Source of the DNA: Methanoregula sp. UBA471
Lineage (GTDB): Archaea > Halobacteriota > Methanomicrobia > Methanomicrobiales > Methanospirillaceae
NCBI GenBank assembly: GCA_002495065.1
Contig: DADT01000006.1
Span: 1-6,643 of the forward strand
Reading direction: 5' to 3'
Length of the DNA: 6,643 nt
Part shown: positions 5,621 through 6,643 of the stretch, one piece after another
Layout of the letters: each line of letters opens with the position of its first letter
Numbering within the stretch: the stretch's first letter is position 1
Position numbers and translations under genes: made by a program
The notes under the pieces: generated by a model
Seen by the model: the letters and a program-made list of their open reading frames with translations, nothing else
Told to the model about the DNA's origin: nothing
The model's database searches: none

Positions 5621-5923
5621 TTAATGGACTTCCTGCTCGTAGCGCTGCGCAGCCTCCCCGCCTTTCATGCAGAAATCATGGTGCCTGAGTCCCAGTTCTG
5701 GGGTGACCGGACAATCCCTGCAGGTACATCCGGCATCTTCTGAAATACAGAGCATGCTCTTTCCGGTGATGCAGAAGAGCAGCTCGTTATGTTCCCGTGC
5801 ACAGCGGTTGTAGGAGGGACATGCCGGGCATCGGCAGGCTGACCGCTTTTCTTGCATCAGGTTTTTGCGGTCCTTTGCATTTTTCTCCCACGACATATTC
5901 AGCCATTGTTCAAATATGTCCAT
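5621..5923 (-). CDS. Ten-cysteine DUF2769-type protein
   Basis: This 100-residue protein has a charged helical N-terminus (1-28) and then two Cys-rich half-repeats. The first is CRCPACPSYNRC (30-41) followed by LFCITGKS (Cys51) and Cys59. The second is GCTCRDCPV (Cys66, 68, 71) followed by HDFCMKGG (Cys85). The CxCxxC ... FCxxG pattern, with CPSY and CPV, matches the small methanogen-associated DUF2769 proteins, whose function is unknown; the spacing suggests bound zinc or iron-sulfur clusters or disulfides, which is inference. No membrane segment is visible. The start at 5923 has a strong GGAGG about 6 nt upstream. It lies 31 bp downstream of the thioredoxin-fold gene on the same strand, so co-transcription is likely and a redox partnership is possible. 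Confidence 0.85.
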   Translation of the reverse strand: MDIFEQWLNMSWEKNAKDRKNLMQEKRSACRCPACPSYNRCAREHNELLFCITGKSMLCISEDAGCTCRDCPVTPELGLRHHDFCMKGGEAAQRYEQEVH

Positions 5924-5954
5924 ACAGATCCTCCAGGATAACTATCTCGGTTGC

Positions 5955-6440
5955 TCATCCATAACCCGTGATATCATAATCGATGGCGGTAGAATTTTTT
6001 GCACATTCTTTGCCGTGAATAAGGACTTCATCAATCATTTTTTTCAGCAGGGCCGGGTAGACCGCTCCGACCATCTCCCGTATGGGTTTTCCATCACAGA
6101 AAAATTTGAAGGTAGGTGTGCTCCGGACTCCATAGCGTTCAGCGGTCCACAGGTTTGCCATGATATTGAGCCGTGCAAAAACAACTTTTTCTTTGTATTC
6201 CTGTGCATAATTCCTGAAATAGGGCTCCATCTGGTGACAGAATGCACAGGACGGTGAATAAAACATAACAGCCACAGGTTTGCTGCTCTTCTCGACGGTT
6301 CTCTCCCAGGTGACATCATCCAGTTCGATGAGCATATCGGGTATCTGCTGAGGTACCAGGGGTACCTTCTCCGCCGGCACAGGTGGCGGTGACCCTGACT
6401 GCACATTATTTACCGGAATCTCTTTTTTATCGTCTGCCAT
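5955..6440 (-). CDS. Thioredoxin-fold protein with CAFC active site and Pro-rich N-terminal tail
   Basis: This 161-residue protein carries out thiol-disulfide exchange, presumably in the cytoplasm since no signal peptide is visible. Residues 1-35 are a polar, Pro-rich tail (SGSPPPVPAEKVPLVP) likely to be disordered. The thioredoxin domain (about 37-143) has the redox motif in YSPSCAFCHQMEPYF (Cys65, Cys68), strand VVFARLNI (86-93), and the cis-Pro turn STPTFKFF (Pro109). The Trp usually before the first active-site Cys is Ser64, and Cys115 and Cys146 are additional. ATG 6440 is chosen over the ATG at 6611: the extra 57 residues are Arg-rich with no domain character, and AGAGG lies 4 nt before 6440. 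The downstream gene encodes a ten-Cys protein, a plausible substrate or partner. Confidence 0.88.
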   Translation of the reverse strand: MADDKKEIPVNNVQSGSPPPVPAEKVPLVPQQIPDMLIELDDVTWERTVEKSSKPVAVMFYSPSCAFCHQMEPYFRNYAQEYKEKVVFARLNIMANLWTAERYGVRSTPTFKFFCDGKPIREMVGAVYPALLKKMIDEVLIHGKECAKNSTAIDYDITGYG

Positions 6441-6473
6441 GATGCCTCTCAGCAGACTATAGGGTATGCGGAT

Positions 6474-6484
6474 GATATAGTTTG
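6474..6484 (-). promoter_or_regulatory. TATA-like promoter of the thioredoxin-DUF2769 pair
   Basis: On the minus strand the segment reads AAACTATATCA. A start site about 25 bp downstream would fall near 6450, giving a very short leader before the ATG at 6440. This supports the shorter thioredoxin start. Confidence 0.35.
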
Positions 6485-6643
6485 TCCTGGTGGTGACAGG
6501 GTAAGCCTGTCTCACCCATCCGGGCAGGTTCCTGGGCACTGATGAGTATTCCTCCGCCACTGCAATGCAGGAACTTTCACGGTTAAGACCAGCGGTACGG
6601 ACTGTTTTCACCCGGCCTATTTATTGCAGAAGGAATCCATATC
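6485..6643. other. Upstream non-coding sequence with one hairpin
   Basis: No protein frame here is convincing. GGTGACAGG (6492-6500) pairs with CCTGTC and CACC (6506-6516), a 9-bp stem with a 5-nt loop and a TC bulge. It lies just upstream of the presumed thioredoxin promoter and could be a regulatory site or the end of a transcript entering from outside. AT-rich CTATTTATT near 6617 is a possible TATA element in either direction. Confidence 0.35.

Noticed and set aside
6441..6611. 57-residue N-terminal extension of the thioredoxin-fold protein
   Set aside because: No signal peptide or domain, a TATA-like element falls inside it, and a plausible ribosome site precedes the shorter start at 6440.

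Overview
The window looks like a chromosomal segment of a euryarchaeal methanogen, most likely from the Methanomicrobiales (Methanoregula/Methanospirillum-like). The evidence is a short Cys-rich protein of the DUF2769 type known mainly from methanogens, a compact archaeal malic enzyme, AT-rich TATA-like promoters with GGAG/GAGG ribosome binding sites, and oligo-T terminators. The genus is inferred from protein character, not from a search.

Layout, left to right: the last 22 nt of a tRNA gene (+); a small two-repeat TPR protein (+, 178-468); an A/T-rich bidirectional terminator; then a three-gene operon on the minus strand read from 3302 down to 550. That operon encodes an ECF-type vitamin/amino-acid importer: a membrane S component (TrpP-like candidate), a fused double ATPase (EcfA-EcfA') and the EcfT scaffold. 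The S and ATPase genes overlap by 4 nt (ATGA), and the ATPase and EcfT genes are 3 nt apart, so all subunits are probably made from one coupled mRNA. Divergent from it, on the plus strand, is a 20-codon reading frame with an internal seven-residue repeat (3428-3490), followed by an NAD(P)-dependent malic enzyme (3577-4791).

An unusually long gene-free stretch follows (4792-5620, about 830 bp). It is not featureless. It carries two diverged copies of one unit (about 4843-5043 and 5285-5525) that share four colinear sequence blocks, including near-identical GTCCCC...- and ...GGGGAC-containing ends, a conserved hairpin and a downstream oligo-T run. Between them lies a very GC-rich stretch with a perfect 10-bp tandem repeat and strong inverted repeats. 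The two units are the best candidate for something undescribed: either paired small structured RNAs or a palindromic, possibly mobile, repeat family.

The right end holds a minus-strand pair: a thioredoxin-fold protein with a CAFC active site and a Pro-rich N-terminal tail (6440-5955), then the ten-cysteine DUF2769-type protein (5923-5621). They are 31 bp apart and probably form a small redox-related operon. The last 200 bp are upstream non-coding sequence with one good hairpin.
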